Part shown: in pieces, positions 46,370-60,010 of the stretch
Layout: each line of letters starts with the position of its first letter
Position numbering within the stretch: the first letter of the stretch is position 1
NCBI RefSeq assembly: GCF_032854445.1
Contig: NC_088298.1
Location: 8,545,504-8,609,503, forward strand
Origin: Liolophura sinensis
Lineage: Eukaryota > Mollusca > Polyplacophora > Chitonida > Chitonidae
Direction of reading: 5' to 3'
DNA: 64,000 nucleotides
The notes under the pieces: model-generated
Database searches by the model: none
Told to the model about the DNA's origin: nothing
Seen by the model: only the letters and a program-made list of their open reading frames with translations
Translations under genes and position numbers: made by a program

Positions 46370-46960
46370 AACTAGTGGGAGTTTCTCTTCTGTTCAGTTG
46401 GCAGAGTGCTGGACCTTGGCTGTGGAGAATCGAGTTCAAATCCGGGTGTTACCTATAGAGTAAATCCTTCCACTTTTACCGGTACATTGGTTTTGTGACC
46501 GAAAATTTTTTTAAAAAATGGGGGTCTCTGGGCCTGGGATTTTGGGGTGGGAAGGATTAAATTGGGGAGAATGGAATGGAAGCAGCTTTCCAGTTTTTAT
46601 ATTAGCAGTAGCTTGTGGGAATTTCCCTTTGGTTCAGTTGGTAGAACTGCTGATGACCAAGTTCAAATCCTGGTGCAACCCCAAGTAGTAAAATCCTTTA
46701 ACCATTACACTGGTGCCATGACCAAACAGGTTCCAAGAAGCGTGGGACTTTGGCCTTGTGAACGTGGGTGTGTCTTGGGAGAGGAGGGAAGGATCAAAGT
46801 GAGGAGAAGTGAAACAGCTTTCCAGAGTTGATACTAGCAGTAGTTAATGGGAATTTCCCTTTAGCTCAGTTGGTAGAGCGCTGGACTTTGACTGTGGAGA
46901 TCCAAGTTCAAATCCTGGTGTGATCCTCAGAGCATTAAATCCTTCAGCCCTAAGACACGT
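46370..46960 (+). repeat. Tandem array of three tRNA-headed units
   Basis: Three units of about 237 bp each begin near GTGGGAATTTCCCTTT and carry a pol III A box (TAGCTCAGTTGGTAGAGCGC in the third) and a B box (AAGTTCAAATCCTGG), followed by AAATCCTTCA and ending CAGCTTTCCAG. The D and T arms of the third unit fold reasonably, but the acceptor stem does not pair, so these are not functional tRNA genes. They are probably a tRNA-derived SINE multiplied in tandem. Confidence 0.75.
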
Positions 46961-47379
46961 ACCGAACTGTATCAAGTGTAGTCCTAGAATCACCACCGCT
47001 CATATATCAGGCAAATATTTATTTATTTATTCATTTGATTGATTTTAAATAATCCCTTTTTCAAATATTTACAATGGCTTTTTGGGGTATCACACTGCAG
47101 CTATAATTTTCTCACCTTTGACACAATTAACCCATCCCTTTCTCACATCCATGTAATGTGTTTCTCAGGTTACACCCGTATCAGTTTGGGTGTTTCTCAT
47201 AAAACACAATCTCTTTCACCAGGCGATCAAAGTTTTAGGGATACATAATTTTCTCACATGATACTGTAGGCCTATATCCCTGCCTTTTTCATATTCATGT
47301 AATATGTATCTCAGGTTTAACACAGTATCAGTTTGGGTTTTTCTGATATAAATACACAACCTCTCTCACCAGGCTATCA

Positions 47380-48225
47380 AAGTTTTACACCATCTCCCTG
47401 TCAGTGGTTTTACACTATGTCGGGTTTCACACTAGACTATTAAAGTTTTACACCCTCTCTGACAGGGGATTTTCACCAGACTATCAAAGTTTTAAACCAT
47501 CTCTGTATGGGGTTTCACACCATCTCTGTATGGGGTTTCACACCAAACTGTCAAAGTTTTACACCATCTCTGTCAGGGGTTTCACACCATCTTTCTGTCG
47601 TCGGTTTCATACTAAACTGTATGTCAGGGGTTCAACACCAGGCTATCACAGTCTTACACCATCTCTTTGTCAGGATAACACACTGTATCACAGGTTTCAC
47701 TCTATCTCAGGGGTTTCACTCTAAACCATGAATTTCAAATCATCCCTCAACAGTTTCATCCCATCCCTGTCAGGTGTTTCACACTATATTAAGTTTGAAA
47801 CCATCCCGGTCAGGGATTGCACACCATCTGTCAAGAATTTCACATCATCTGTCAAATGTTTCACCCCATCCCTGTCAGGAGTTTCACAGTGTCAGGGGTT
47901 TCACACTGTGTCAGGAGTTTATCTTCTCTCCAGGGTTTCATGCCATATAAAGCGTTTCACTTCTACCATCTCTGTCAGGAGTTTCACGGTGTCAGGGTTT
48001 TCACACAGTGTCAGGGGTTTCACACTGTGTCAGGGGTTTATCATCTGTCCAGGGTTTCATACCATATAAAGCATTTCACGTCTACCATCTCTGTCAGGAG
48101 TTTCACGGTGTCGGGGTTTTCACACAGTGTCAGGGGTTTCACACTGTGTCAGGGGTTTATCATCTGTCCAGGGTTTCATACCATATAAAGCATTTCACGT
48201 CTACCATCTCTGTCGGGGTACATTT
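47380..48225. repeat. Degenerate minisatellite rich in GTTTCACACCATCTCTGTCA
   Basis: The left part has irregular units of 20-60 bp. The right part has a 119-bp period (CCATCTCTGTCAGGAGTTTC at 47,966 and 48,085). The part at 47,560-47,730 is nearly identical to 49,975-50,130. It lies between the two convergent genes. Confidence 0.9.
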
Positions 48226-48280
48226 CACAACAAATGCAGCAATACAAAAAGTATTTGCTAACTTTTAATAATTAATAATA

Positions 48281-48286
48281 TTTATT
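48281..48286 (-). terminator. Candidate polyadenylation signal of the BIRC6-like gene
   Basis: AATAAA on the minus strand, about 2.4 kb after the stop codon. An ATTAAA at 50,403-50,408 would give a much shorter 3' UTR. Neither can be confirmed here. Confidence 0.3.
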
Positions 48287-49432
48287 CAATTAATTTTTTA
48301 CATTCTGACATCTCATACCAACATATTTTATAAACTTATAGTTTCACATTTTTCATTTCTCATAACTCTGGTGACACATCCATTTATCCATACATGTACA
48401 ATGATATCAGCACTATAGCTCTAGGCCAGCCAGTAAGTACATGGAAGCAAATGTAGATGTGTTATTTTTCACATAAAATCATTTTTAAAACTAATAATAA
48501 ATGCAATATATGCATTCAAATTTTTGAGATTCTTATTTAAAAGTAGCACCTATTACCTATCTCTCTCGGAATAAAATACAGCACTACGTGGTTTTCATAA
48601 GCTAAAGCACGATAACATACTGGGTACATTGTAAATTAATATAATATAGGCTTTACTGTAAGTTTTGGGGTCATCAAAATCCATCAGTCCAAATCCCATA
48701 AAAATTTTCCTTTCAATTATTATATTTTGGAATAGTCCAAGTACTTAACTTTCTCTAAATGTCAGTCTCGTCTGTGTATGTGTTACTGTTCATGAAGTCG
48801 GTAAGAAAGTTCCAAAAAATTTATAAAGCAGGTCTTGCACGATAACACTTTCACACAACAACTATAACGCAAAAATGAGACTGGCATTTACCGAAAGGTA
48901 ATGATGTGAGCTATTTTTGATGAAGATGGAAAGTTTGATTTGATTCATAGTGAATACAGAATTTTTTACCCCAAAAAATTCTTTTCAAATAATTCCGCAG
49001 TTCTGATTTCATAACAAAGAAGTGGCGTCCATTAAAAACGTCAAATTATCCAGTTTCCCGCAAAACAACTGGAAGATTGGATCTTACCAACACCCCACCC
49101 CCACCCCCACCCAACATCCAATGAAAATACTTAAACAACTATTTTCACAATTTAAAACCTGTAAAATGAAAGAAACAAATAATCTGAATACAAATTAATG
49201 GTAGTTTTCATGATTATACGCACACTATATTTAAAATCTTACCCCATTATCCCCTCTTCCTCAACCTTAATGTTGCATGTCTTCCAAACACGACTCCTGA
49301 ATTGCATCTCTTCATTTTTTAACGATTTGATTTGACTGACTTTGATGAGTTTCATGAGTAACCATGTGGTTGAATATGCTTGTCTTTCAATCAATTTCTA
49401 ACATATGGCCGCCATTTCCAATGGGCTCTGCA
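48287..49432. other. No coding sequence; probable 3' UTR or downstream DNA
   Basis: AT-rich with no exon-like frames. A CCCCACCCCCACCCCCACCC simple repeat lies near 49,092-49,112. Confidence 0.4.
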
Positions 49433-49528
49433 TGGTATCCACCCACCATCATGATGGCCACCGCCATATAAGTGAAATGTTCTTCAGTGCGTAATAATAA
49501 AAACACCAAAATACAATAAATTTAATCA
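49433..49528 (+). mobile_element. SINE family A, 3' fragment
   Basis: CCACCATCATGATGGCCACC to AAAACACCAAAATACAATAA; degraded. Confidence 0.7.
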
Positions 49529-49974
49529 ATTTGTCAGAGACACATGGCATTGATACAATACTCGAAGAAAGTCTCGAAGAAAAAATCTCCACCATTTCTA
49601 TGCCTGCACTGTTCGACCAATGTGATTGTATGACCATTAACCCTCACACTGCCATTTTGATGAACAGTTTTGCAAACAGCTTGTAGTCACCACTGTTCCG
49701 AACACAACTTGCAGGGGGAGAAACGTGCATCATGTATAAAAGTTGATCAGTTACCTCACAGAAGTCAGCCGTTTACTTTGGGCACTAAAGTTTCCTCCAT
49801 CTCTATCCACCGTTGTAAGAACGGGCCGGATTCACCACCATTCACCTCAAATTAATTTTTTAAAAATTGAAATGTACATGTAGATAATCTACATAAATGC
49901 CTATGAAAACCTCAGATCTCCAAAGCATCCTCAACCAATGGAAAATTTTTCATGCCATTTCAGTCATTACATTA

Positions 49975-50130
49975 CAAGTTTTACACCATCTCTGTCAGGG
50001 GTTTCACACCATCTTTCTATCGTCGGTTTCATACTATACTGTATGTCAGGGGTTCAACACCAGGCTATGACAGTCTTACACCATCTCTTTATCAGGATAA
50101 CACACTGTATCACAGGATTCACTCTAAACC
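49975..50130. repeat. Second copy of the GTTTCACACC block
   Basis: It matches 47,560-47,730 in order and almost base for base, including ATACT(A)AACTGTATGTCAGG-like and CACAGG(A/T)TTCACTC. It is 2.4 kb away from the first copy. Confidence 0.9.
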
Positions 50131-50670
50131 AGTTATTACACTACACACACATTCTTCTTGTACACAAATAAACCTTCTTCAAATATATTCATGTATTGTC
50201 ATGTTAGATCAGAATAATACAGGACTTAATCACCACTCCCCAGGATCATGGAGCAATCTTAGTCTTGCTTAGACTCAAAATTTCAAATTACTTTAAAATT
50301 GTTATTTCTTATGTAACCAGATCAAAATATTGCTTGACGAAATTCTGGGTAAGTTATTGTACAACAAATTTCAGCTAAAACAACATAAAGGAAAGTACCA
50401 AATTTAATGATTAAAGTTTTGACATATGTCTAAGATAACCAAGACAACTGACTGCATGTAATCCAGGGAAAAAATGTAGCAAAACAAATAAAAGTATTTT
50501 CAAATACAGTTTTCAAATGTCTTTCAATTGCTTGACTGCCTCATTTTTACACTTTTAAGCTATTTTTACACTTCTTTTTGAACACAGACAGCATAAAATT
50601 AGCCTCCATGTCCTCTGAATTATACATGCCAAAGTTTAATGTACAATTTAGACATTTTTAAGTTCGACAC

Positions 50671-50834
50671 TTAAGTATCACTGAGTTTCTCCAACTCTTC
50701 TCGTAGACTGTTGACGACTGAGCGCAGACGTCTTTCCTCTTCTTCATCGTCACATTCTCTCAGCCAATCGGAGCACAGCTTGAGAATGGCATTCTTCTGA
50801 ATAGTAAAGTGCTTACGAATCAAGTCTTCAAAAC
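50671..50834 (-). CDS. BIRC6: BIRC6-like terminal exon
   Basis: [20 protein letters not shown], then [20 protein letters not shown] and EELEKLSDT-stop. This is the helical region after the UBC core; the acidic, Arg- and Glu-rich end is probably helical or coiled. Confidence 0.92.
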
Positions 50835-53800
50835 CTGAAAATGAAAATAAAAATGTAAAGTTTATCTATTTATTCATACTTAACTGAGGTTTAACATTGC
50901 ACTGAAGAAAGTATTTCACTTAATATATTGTACATAGGAAGGTCTACTAGCAAGCTGCGGATGGTCGTAGGTTTCCACCGGGCTGTGCCTGGATTTCTCA
51001 CATCTTAATGGTGGTCGCCAGCATATAAGTGAAATATTCTTGAGTAAAACACCAATAAAATCAATAAATAAATAAATAACTTAATATATTTATTTGTTTT
51101 ATTATATTTAATTGTTGTTTAATGCCATACTAAAGAAAATTTTTCAGTTTATAATATATAACATGATAGTCAATTTTATGGTGGAGGAAATGGGAGTGCT
51201 CGGGGTAAACCAACCACCTTTGGCAAGTTACTGACAAACTTTACCACATCTGACACACATGTACATGACTGGCAGTGGATAAGTGGTTTTAACAAACACA
51301 ACATTTTGCAAATTACCTGCTTTAATTTTTTGACTGCATATGCCATTTCATGGATGGTATTTTAAAGCTTACTCCGTAAATGTTGTTGTAGTACAAATAC
51401 ATGATGAATCTTATTGTGGTTTGGGGAAAAAATACATGCACCTTGATGAATTTTGTTGTGGTTTGGGGAACAAATACATGCACCTTGATGAATTTTACAG
51501 TGGTTTGGGGAAGACATACATGCACCTTGATGAATCTTGTTGTAGTTTGGGGAACAAATGCATGTACCTTGATGAATCTTATTGTAGTTTGGGGAACAAA
51601 TGCAAGCACCTTGATGAATCTTGTAGTTTGGGGGAACAAATACATGCACCTTGATGAATCTTATTGTGGTTTGGGGAACAAATACATGCACCTTGATGAA
51701 TTTTACTGTGGTTTGGGGAACAAATATATGCACCTTGATGAATCTTGTTGTAGTTTGGGGAACAAATGCATGTACCTTGATGAATCTTATTGTAGTTTGG
51801 GGAACAAATGCAAGCACCTTGATGAATCTTGTAGTTTGGGGGAACAAATACATGCACCTTGATGAATCTTATTGTGGTTTGGGGAACAAATACATGCACC
51901 TTGAAGAATTTTACTGTGGTTTTGGGAACAAATACATGCACCTTGATGAATCTTGTTGTAGTTTGGGAAACAAATGCATGCACCTTGATGAATCTTGTAG
52001 TTTGGGGGAACAAATACATGCGCCTTGATGAATCTTATTGTGGTTTGGGGAAGAAATACATGCAACTTGATGAATATTGTGGTTTGGGGAACAAATACTT
52101 GCACCTTGATGAATCTTATTGTGGTTTGGGGAACAAATACATGCACCTTGATGAATTTTACTGTGGTTTGGGGAACAAATACATGCACCTTGATGAATCT
52201 TGTTGTAGTTTGCGGAACAAATGCATGTACCTTGATGAATCTTATTGTAGTTTGGGAAACAAATGCATGCACCTTGATGAATCTTGTAGTTTGGGGGAAC
52301 AAATACATGCGCCTTGATGAATCTTATTGAGGTTTGGGGAAGAAATACATGCAACTTGATGAATCTTGTGGTTTGGGGAACAAATACTTGCACCTTGATG
52401 AATCTTATTGTCGTTTGGAGAACAAATGCATGCACCTTGATGAATCTTACTGTGGTTTGGGGAAGAAATACATGCACCTTGATGAATCTTACTAAGTCGG
52501 TGAAAAGAACAGGACTTCAGCCATCAAAGCCAAGCTAGTTATAAAACCGACCAACCCAGAACTCATCCTTTTTATGAACAGAGTATGCCTCTCTCTTTCA
52601 AACCTTAATTTTGCTCTCAAGTGGGAGCATAATTGATGACTCCTGTTTTGCACAGTATGGGATCAAATAGATCCTGGTGCAGGAGGGTGGGCAGCTAGGC
52701 ATGCAAGCGGGTGTGGGGTGAACAGGGTGGGGTGAAGAGGGTGAGATGAATTCTGCACCGTGATCTCTACATTTCAATTATTTGATAATATTGCTGGAAA
52801 TAGTGTCCCTGAAATCAAATACTGTCACTTTTTGAAATTTAACAGATTTTGTTTTGACCTAATTCTAAAGCCTTTTTTATCCTATTTGTTATGTTTGTTC
52901 TGGTTTGGTATGTGGCCATTCCTCCAGTCGAAATGTTCTTGCAACAACACAACTGAAACTGTCTATGTGGCATTAAGCCCTAATCAATCTTCATTCAGTT
53001 GTCAATGTCAATCAATCTTTCATTCAGTTGTCAATGTCAATCAATCTTTCATTCAGTTGTCAAATGTCAATCAATCTTTCATTCAGTTTTCAATGTCAAT
53101 CAATCTTTCATTCAGTTGTCAATGTCAATCAATCTTTCATTCAGTCGTCAATGTCAATCAATCTTTCATTCAGTTGTCAAATGTCAATCAATCTTTCATT
53201 CAGTTGTCAATGTCAATCAATCTTTCATTCAGTTGTCAATGTCAATCAATCTTTCATTCAGTCGTCAATGTCAATCAATCTTTCATTCAGTTGTCAAATG
53301 TCAATCAATCTTTCATTCAGTTGTCAAATGTCAATCAATCTTTCATTCAGTTGTCAAAAATCTTTCATTCAGTTGTCAAATGTCAATCAATCTTTCATTC
53401 AGTTGTCAAATGTCAATCAATCTTTCATTCAGTTGTCAAATGTCAATCAATCTTTCATTCAGTCGTCAATTTTGAATGAACACAATCTCCTCAATTTCGA
53501 CATCTGCACCAAATATACCATGTTGTTGTTGTAACTGACCTGCCGGTGGAGAACGAAGCTGACCCAGCATAGCATGGCGTACGGTCCACAGACGAATGTT
53601 GTTGTTGTAGGTCTTGCTTCTAGACTGAAAAGGCGATGAACAGAATTATATGTGTGTATGCATGTACATGGACATGACTGTATGGGAAACATAAGTTCTA
53701 TTCAATTTAATACATGACTTAATGTATTACTACAGGTTGTTTAACCCGATAGTCTACCATGTCAAAAAAATACGTGTACATTTACATATAAGCAAGAATC

Positions 53801-56800
53801 TTAAGGATCCCAGAAAGTCATGTCCTGTTATTTACTGGTGTTTAACGCCGTACTCAAGAATATTTCACTTATACCATGGCGGCCAGCATTATGGTGGGAG
53901 GAAAATGGGCAGAGCCCAGGGGAAAACACACATCCATCTGCATGCTGCTGACAGACCTTCCCTTGTATGGCTAGAGAAGAAGCCAGCATGAGCTGGACTT
54001 GAACTCACAGTGACCGCAATGGTGAGGGGCTCCTAGGTCATTACGCATGCTAATCAACTGAGCCACCAAGCACCAAGGCCACCCCCCACCTCCCCCACCC
54101 CCCACCCACATCATGTTATAAAGGGACACCATGCCATAAAGAGAAGGTATCACCTCATAAATGAACATCATACCATTTAATGGCAAATTATAAACCAGAT
54201 ACTAAAAACAACAATCAGGTGGCTTCAACATTGACTGTTCATATTCCACCACAGGTCACTGGTTCAAATCCCAAAATAGCCTTTCATGAAGAATGAACAA
54301 AACACATACATACTTTACATAAAGGCAGCTATGGGATGAACCAGGCAAGAAATTTAAGCGAACCAACATGAACCAAGCAGAAATCCGGGATATGAGTCAC
54401 CATGGTCATGAATTAATTTCTTGTCGTTATTAAGTACCCCATGAGGCAGACTTAAGTATAACCGTTACAGTGATTACAACAACAACATACCTGTCCTTCC
54501 TTGGTCTCCTTTAGGCCTTCGTACCCAGGCTCATTAAACATAGGGTGAGGAATTAGGATTAGTGACTGGATAGAAACCAACACCTAAAATCATGAGGAAC
54601 AACAAGGGGGGTCAATTTGAGACATTGTTTTGTAATAACTTTACGAAATTTATACATAACAATTAGATCAGCCATTAGAGATAGTAACCAACTGAATGAC
54701 TGAATTAATGAGAAACAAGGTGAGTCAATTTCTGAAATTGTTCTCCAGAACTTCCTTGCAGACATAGTGATTGGCATTGAATATAGCAACACACAGATAT
54801 GACAGAGCACATGGTTTAAAAACGTTTACTGATAACCTGAGATGTTGGACAGCTCTCTCTCATTAATATGAATAATAGCTATCAAACACACAGACATGAC
54901 AGGGCACAAGGTTTAAAAATGTTTACTGATAACCTCAGATGTTGGACAGCTCTCTCTCATTAATATTAAAAATAGTTATCAAACACACAGACATGACAGA
55001 GGTTCGCACTCAGTCACAACCTTACTTCCAGTGAACCACACCTCCTGGATAAGGTTTCAACTACCTGTAAGCTGAGGTTTCAATCAGACACACAGTTCAC
55101 ACTCAGTCACAACCTTACTTCCAGTGAACCACACCTCCTGGATAAGGTTTCAACAACCTGTAAGCTGAGGTTTCAATCAGACACAAGGTTCACACTCAGT
55201 CACAATCTTACTTCCAGTCAACCACACCTCCTGGATAAGGTTTCAACTACCTGTAAGCTCAGGTTTCAATCAAACACACAGTTCACACTCAGTCACAACC
55301 TTACTTCCAGTGAACCACACCTCCTGGATAAGGTTTCAACCACCTGTAAGCTGAGGCTTCAATCAGACACACAGTTCACACTCAGTCACAACCTTACTTC
55401 CAGTCAACCACACCTCCTGGAGAAGGATTCAACTACCTGTAAGCTCAGGTTTCAATCAGACACACAGTTCACACTCAGTCACAACCTTACTTCCAGTGAA
55501 CCACACCTCCTGGATAAGGTTTCAACTACCTGTAAGCTGAGGTTTCAATCAGACACACAGTTCACACTCAGTCACAACCTTACTTTCAGTGAACCACACC
55601 TCCTGGATAAGGTTTCAATTACCTGTAAGCTGAGGTTTCAATCAGACACATGATTCACACTCAGTCACAACCTTACTTCCAGTGAACCACACCTCCTGGA
55701 TAAGGTTTCAACTACCTGTAAGCTGAGGTTTCAACCACGCAGTTCACATACCTTCAAGTGAACCACACAATCACGGATGAAGTTTTAGGACACGGGTCGG
55801 CCATTCACTCACCTGATATAGTGATGATTTTGTGGCGCTCCATTTCTCACTGGCGTCTCCGGCATGCCATGTTCCCAGTAAGCTTAGACAAACCTTCCCG
55901 TCGGAGTAAAGATTGGGGTTGAACCTGATTGGTCAAAAATGAATAGGACTATCATTATCGAAAGGAAAAACAACTACTGGCTTAATTAATTAACATACTC
56001 TCGAAATAAATGCATAATTTGCACATAAAAGTTAAATGCCAAAAATAGTCAGTAGTCAGGGGCCAATTACTGGATATAAGACAAATTTCAATTTATGTCA
56101 ATCACATATGACAAAATTCTCATGTGACATGATTCATGATTTTGCCTTACTCAAGAATACTTCACTTGTATGATGACGGCCAGCATTATAGTGGGTGCAA
56201 AAAAGGCAAAGCCCGCGGAAACCCACAACCATACGCAGGTTACTGAAAACCTTCCCACGAACGGCCAGATAGGAAGCCAGCATGTTCAACATATATACAA
56301 TGATGTATGTGTCAATGAAAATCAACGCCAAAAGCTTAATTTTTGTGAACAAGATAATGATCTATGTTTAACAATTCCCCAAAACTCTGTATGCAACAAG
56401 TTTCCACCCATATGTTATGACACTAACTGCCATTCTCGTGACGTCCTAACATCTTAAACAGAAAGATGTGACTGCCAGGAAATCCAAGATGGATGACAGC
56501 ATCATACTTGGTTACCATGGTTACAGACAAAAATCAATCCAAACTGTACCTTTGCCGACATCAAGCCACTGCGCAAGGAAGGAGACTATTAAACTTGCTT
56601 GATTGAAAACAGTTCAGCACGTCTTACTCATGTCACAAGAACAGATGTGACAGATGGATGGATGGCAAGGTGGAGAGCATCTCTTTGTCTCTTCACCACT
56701 TTTGTGGTGGGGAACAAGAAACAAGCTCTGATGGCCGTCATTCACGAAACACACAGCTAGTTAAAAGAGTGGAATGGAGCCCTATAGCTCTGAAGTTACA

Positions 56801-59717
56801 TGTATAAAGGTACAATGCCTTGTCACTTTGCTCCCTCATTCTATTTTCATAACTCAAACAAGTGTAATATTTCCCCACCTGACTGTTCCATTGCCTGTTG
56901 TGATTATTTTGACAAGTGGAGGAATGTTGGGATAGCTGTTTGGGAAGTAGATGTCGAAAGTAAAACAGCCCAAACTGTAGGGTGTGTCCACAGGTCCTGT
57001 TATTATGGCACGCATCAAGTCAATCCTCTCTTCATCCTGAAAGACAAAATAATCAACTGAGTGACTGATTGGTTAAAATAATATGAATAAATGATTGACT
57101 GAATGATTGTCTGAAATAAAAAAACTGACTGACTGGCTGAAATAACTGACTGAGTGATTGGCTGAATAACAGACAGTGATTGGCTGAAATAACTGACTGA
57201 CTAAAATAATTGGCTGAATGGCTGTAATAACTGACTGGCTGAAATAATTGGCTGAATGGCTGAAACAACTGACTGGCTGAAATAATTGGCTAAATGGTAA
57301 AATGACTGGCTAAAATAACTGGCTGAATGACTGACATATTTGGCTGAATGGCTTAAATAAATAATTGGCTGAATGGCTGAAACAACTGACTGGTTGAAAT
57401 AATTGGCTAAATGGTGAAATAACTGACTGGCTGAAATAATTGGCTGAATGGCTGAAATAAATGACTGGCTGAAATAACTGGCTGAATGGCTGTAATAACT
57501 GACTGGCTGAAATAATTAACTGAATGGCTGAAACAGCTGACTGGTTGAAATGTTTGGTTGAATGGCCGAAATAACTGACTGGCTGAAATGATTGGCTGAA
57601 TGGCTAAAATAACTGACTGGCTGAAATAATTGGCTGAATGGCTGTAATAACTGACTGGCAGAAATAATTAGCTGAATGGCTAAAATAGCTGACTGACTGA
57701 AATGATAGGCTGAATGGCTGAAATACTTGACTGGCAGAAATAATTGGTTGAATGGCTGTAATAACTGACTGGCTGAAATAATTAGCTGAATGGCTGAAAC
57801 AACTGACTGGCTGAAATGATTGACCGAATGGCTGAAATAACTGACTGGCTGAAATAACTGGCTGGTTGGCTGAAATAACTGACTGACTGAAATAATTGGC
57901 TTAATGACTGTAATAACTGACTAAATCGCTGAATCAAATTTAAATCATGTTGATGAAACAAGGCAAATGCTTTCAAACAGCTGTTTGCAGAATTGCAAAT
58001 TTTTTCACTCTTTTCACGGAAGATATGGACATAGCCCAAACAAACAGCCAACAAAATGGCCCACTTTGGACCATAAACCTAGATTTGTCATGCTGTGAAT
58101 AACCTGAAAACAGACGACGCAGACATTTTGCTGTGTGAATTAATGTCTGCGTTTGTGTACGTACCTGTCGAACAAATATCGCCGCATCTGGGTGCACAGG
58201 TAAACTGTTACGAAGCTGCTTCATTTCCTTCATCAAAGCTTTGATTTTCGCAGACCTGCAAATCAGATGTAAATCAGCACCCCACATGACACTTTTCCTG
58301 ATCCCATGCTGCTTTTGTTTATTCTTTTTAGTTTTTTTCATGTGCCTGGTAACTCCATACACTAATTCTAATATTCTTGTTTCACATCGAAACAAGTGCC
58401 TTGACAGATTATAGAAACAACCAATGTTTGATTGGTTAAAACTGGTAACGTGGCAGCACTATAAATTTTCTCAGCTACCCACCGCTCCAAACCAGACGTA
58501 AAATTGTAGTCAAAAATGTGAACGTTAAAACAGAACTTATTCTGATGACAGGATTAAGGATTACTTTAGTCCAAGTTAAAATAGCAAAGATTTCTTTTAC
58601 CTTGGGTCCAGAGCTTGTGTGTTTCCATTGAAACAGTGACTTTCCTGGAAACAAAAAAAAAATAGAACATTTAACACATTTAAATTAAATTTAAATACAT
58701 TTAACAGCCATATTTTCCATCCCAATTAGTGTAAAAATGACTCACACTGGAGTTTATACTGTACTAAGTTTCATCAAAGTGAAGTCATTCAATTTAATAC
58801 GATAAATGTTATGAAACAAAAGTCCACAACCAGCCAAAATCTGCCATGATTAAGTGGAAAATGGACAAAATGGCCACAAACTCAACCTGGTCTGAAACTT
58901 AAATTGGTAAAGAAATTGTACCCAATTTCAATTCGATTCAAGTTAACGAATGTTACAACAAAACACAACTGTTTATTACCGACTGATGAACTAACGGACA
59001 GAGAAAGTGTAAACCTTAATGATAGTCCCCACTGCCACAATCACCACCACCCAAAATCACCCCCCACACCCATTCCCACCCTGCCCAATACCTCTATTCT
59101 GGTGGGGAAATACTGTCAGCCTTTTTGCATGTTTGCAGGGGGTTTATTCCAGCAAATTCTGGGGGCATTATTCTGTGTAGACTGATAAGATACATACATT
59201 TTGTGAAGTCCCAAAATCAACCGCTCGAACCAATGCTACAATAGCTCTGCCTCCAAAGTCAAATTAAAAATTTGCACACATTGCACTGAAAGTTGCGCTT
59301 TCATATGCAAAAAGGTTCAGAAATTTTTAGTCTACATTTTCATCACATGTCAATAAGCCACATACAAGTATTTTCTGTGAGGTTCTCAGGGGCCACAGTT
59401 TGACTGAGAATGGGCGATAACGCTTGTCTCACCTGGAGATCCACAGTATCAAATCGGAGATCGGACAAAGCTGCTTTGTACTCCTCACATAACACTGACT
59501 GGTCAATCTTCAACTGGTCCACAACATCTTGCCACTGTGTGCTAGAGTTATCTGCCCTTGCACCATAGTTATCTCCCCTTGAATTTTGATTCAGCGCATT
59601 CATCTGCAAATGAGATCAATTGAAATAAGAACAAAGCAGTGTTTTCCTTTTCTTTTTACTTTTATATACAAACCAATCTACTGAATTATATTTGGAACTG
59701 AATAAAATGTTTTAGGC

Positions 59718-59761
<44 letters not shown>

Positions 59762-60010
59762 TGATTGGTGTTTTACGCCGTACTCAAGATTATTTCACTT
59801 ATACAACGGCGGCCAGCATTATGGTGGGTGGAAACCAGGCAGAACCCGGGAGAAACCCACGACCATCCGCAGGTAGCTGACAGACCTTCCCACATACGGC
59901 CGGAGAGAAAGCCAGCATGAGCTGGACTTGAACTCACAGCGACCGCATTGGTGAGAGACTCCTTTGTCATTACGCTGCGCTAGCGCTCTAACCACCTGAG
60001 CCACGGAGGC

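Noticed and set aside
46856-46932. Possible tRNA gene
   Set aside because: A and B boxes and the D and T arms are recognisable, but the acceptor stem does not pair and the unit is repeated with more degraded versions; tRNA-derived repeat.
51322-52538. Open frames of 100-190 codons on both strands
   Set aside because: They follow a 42-bp unit inside the last BIRC6-like intron; being open on both strands points to repeat composition, not coding.
52760-53534. 239-codon plus-strand frame with repeated CQSIFHSVV-like text
   Set aside because: It is generated by the 29-bp intronic minisatellite and lies antisense in the intron next to a real minus-strand exon.
59343-59609. Met at 59,603 as a gene start
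   Set aside because: It follows a TTTGCAG splice acceptor and joins in phase with an upstream exon ending at 60,995, so it is an internal residue.
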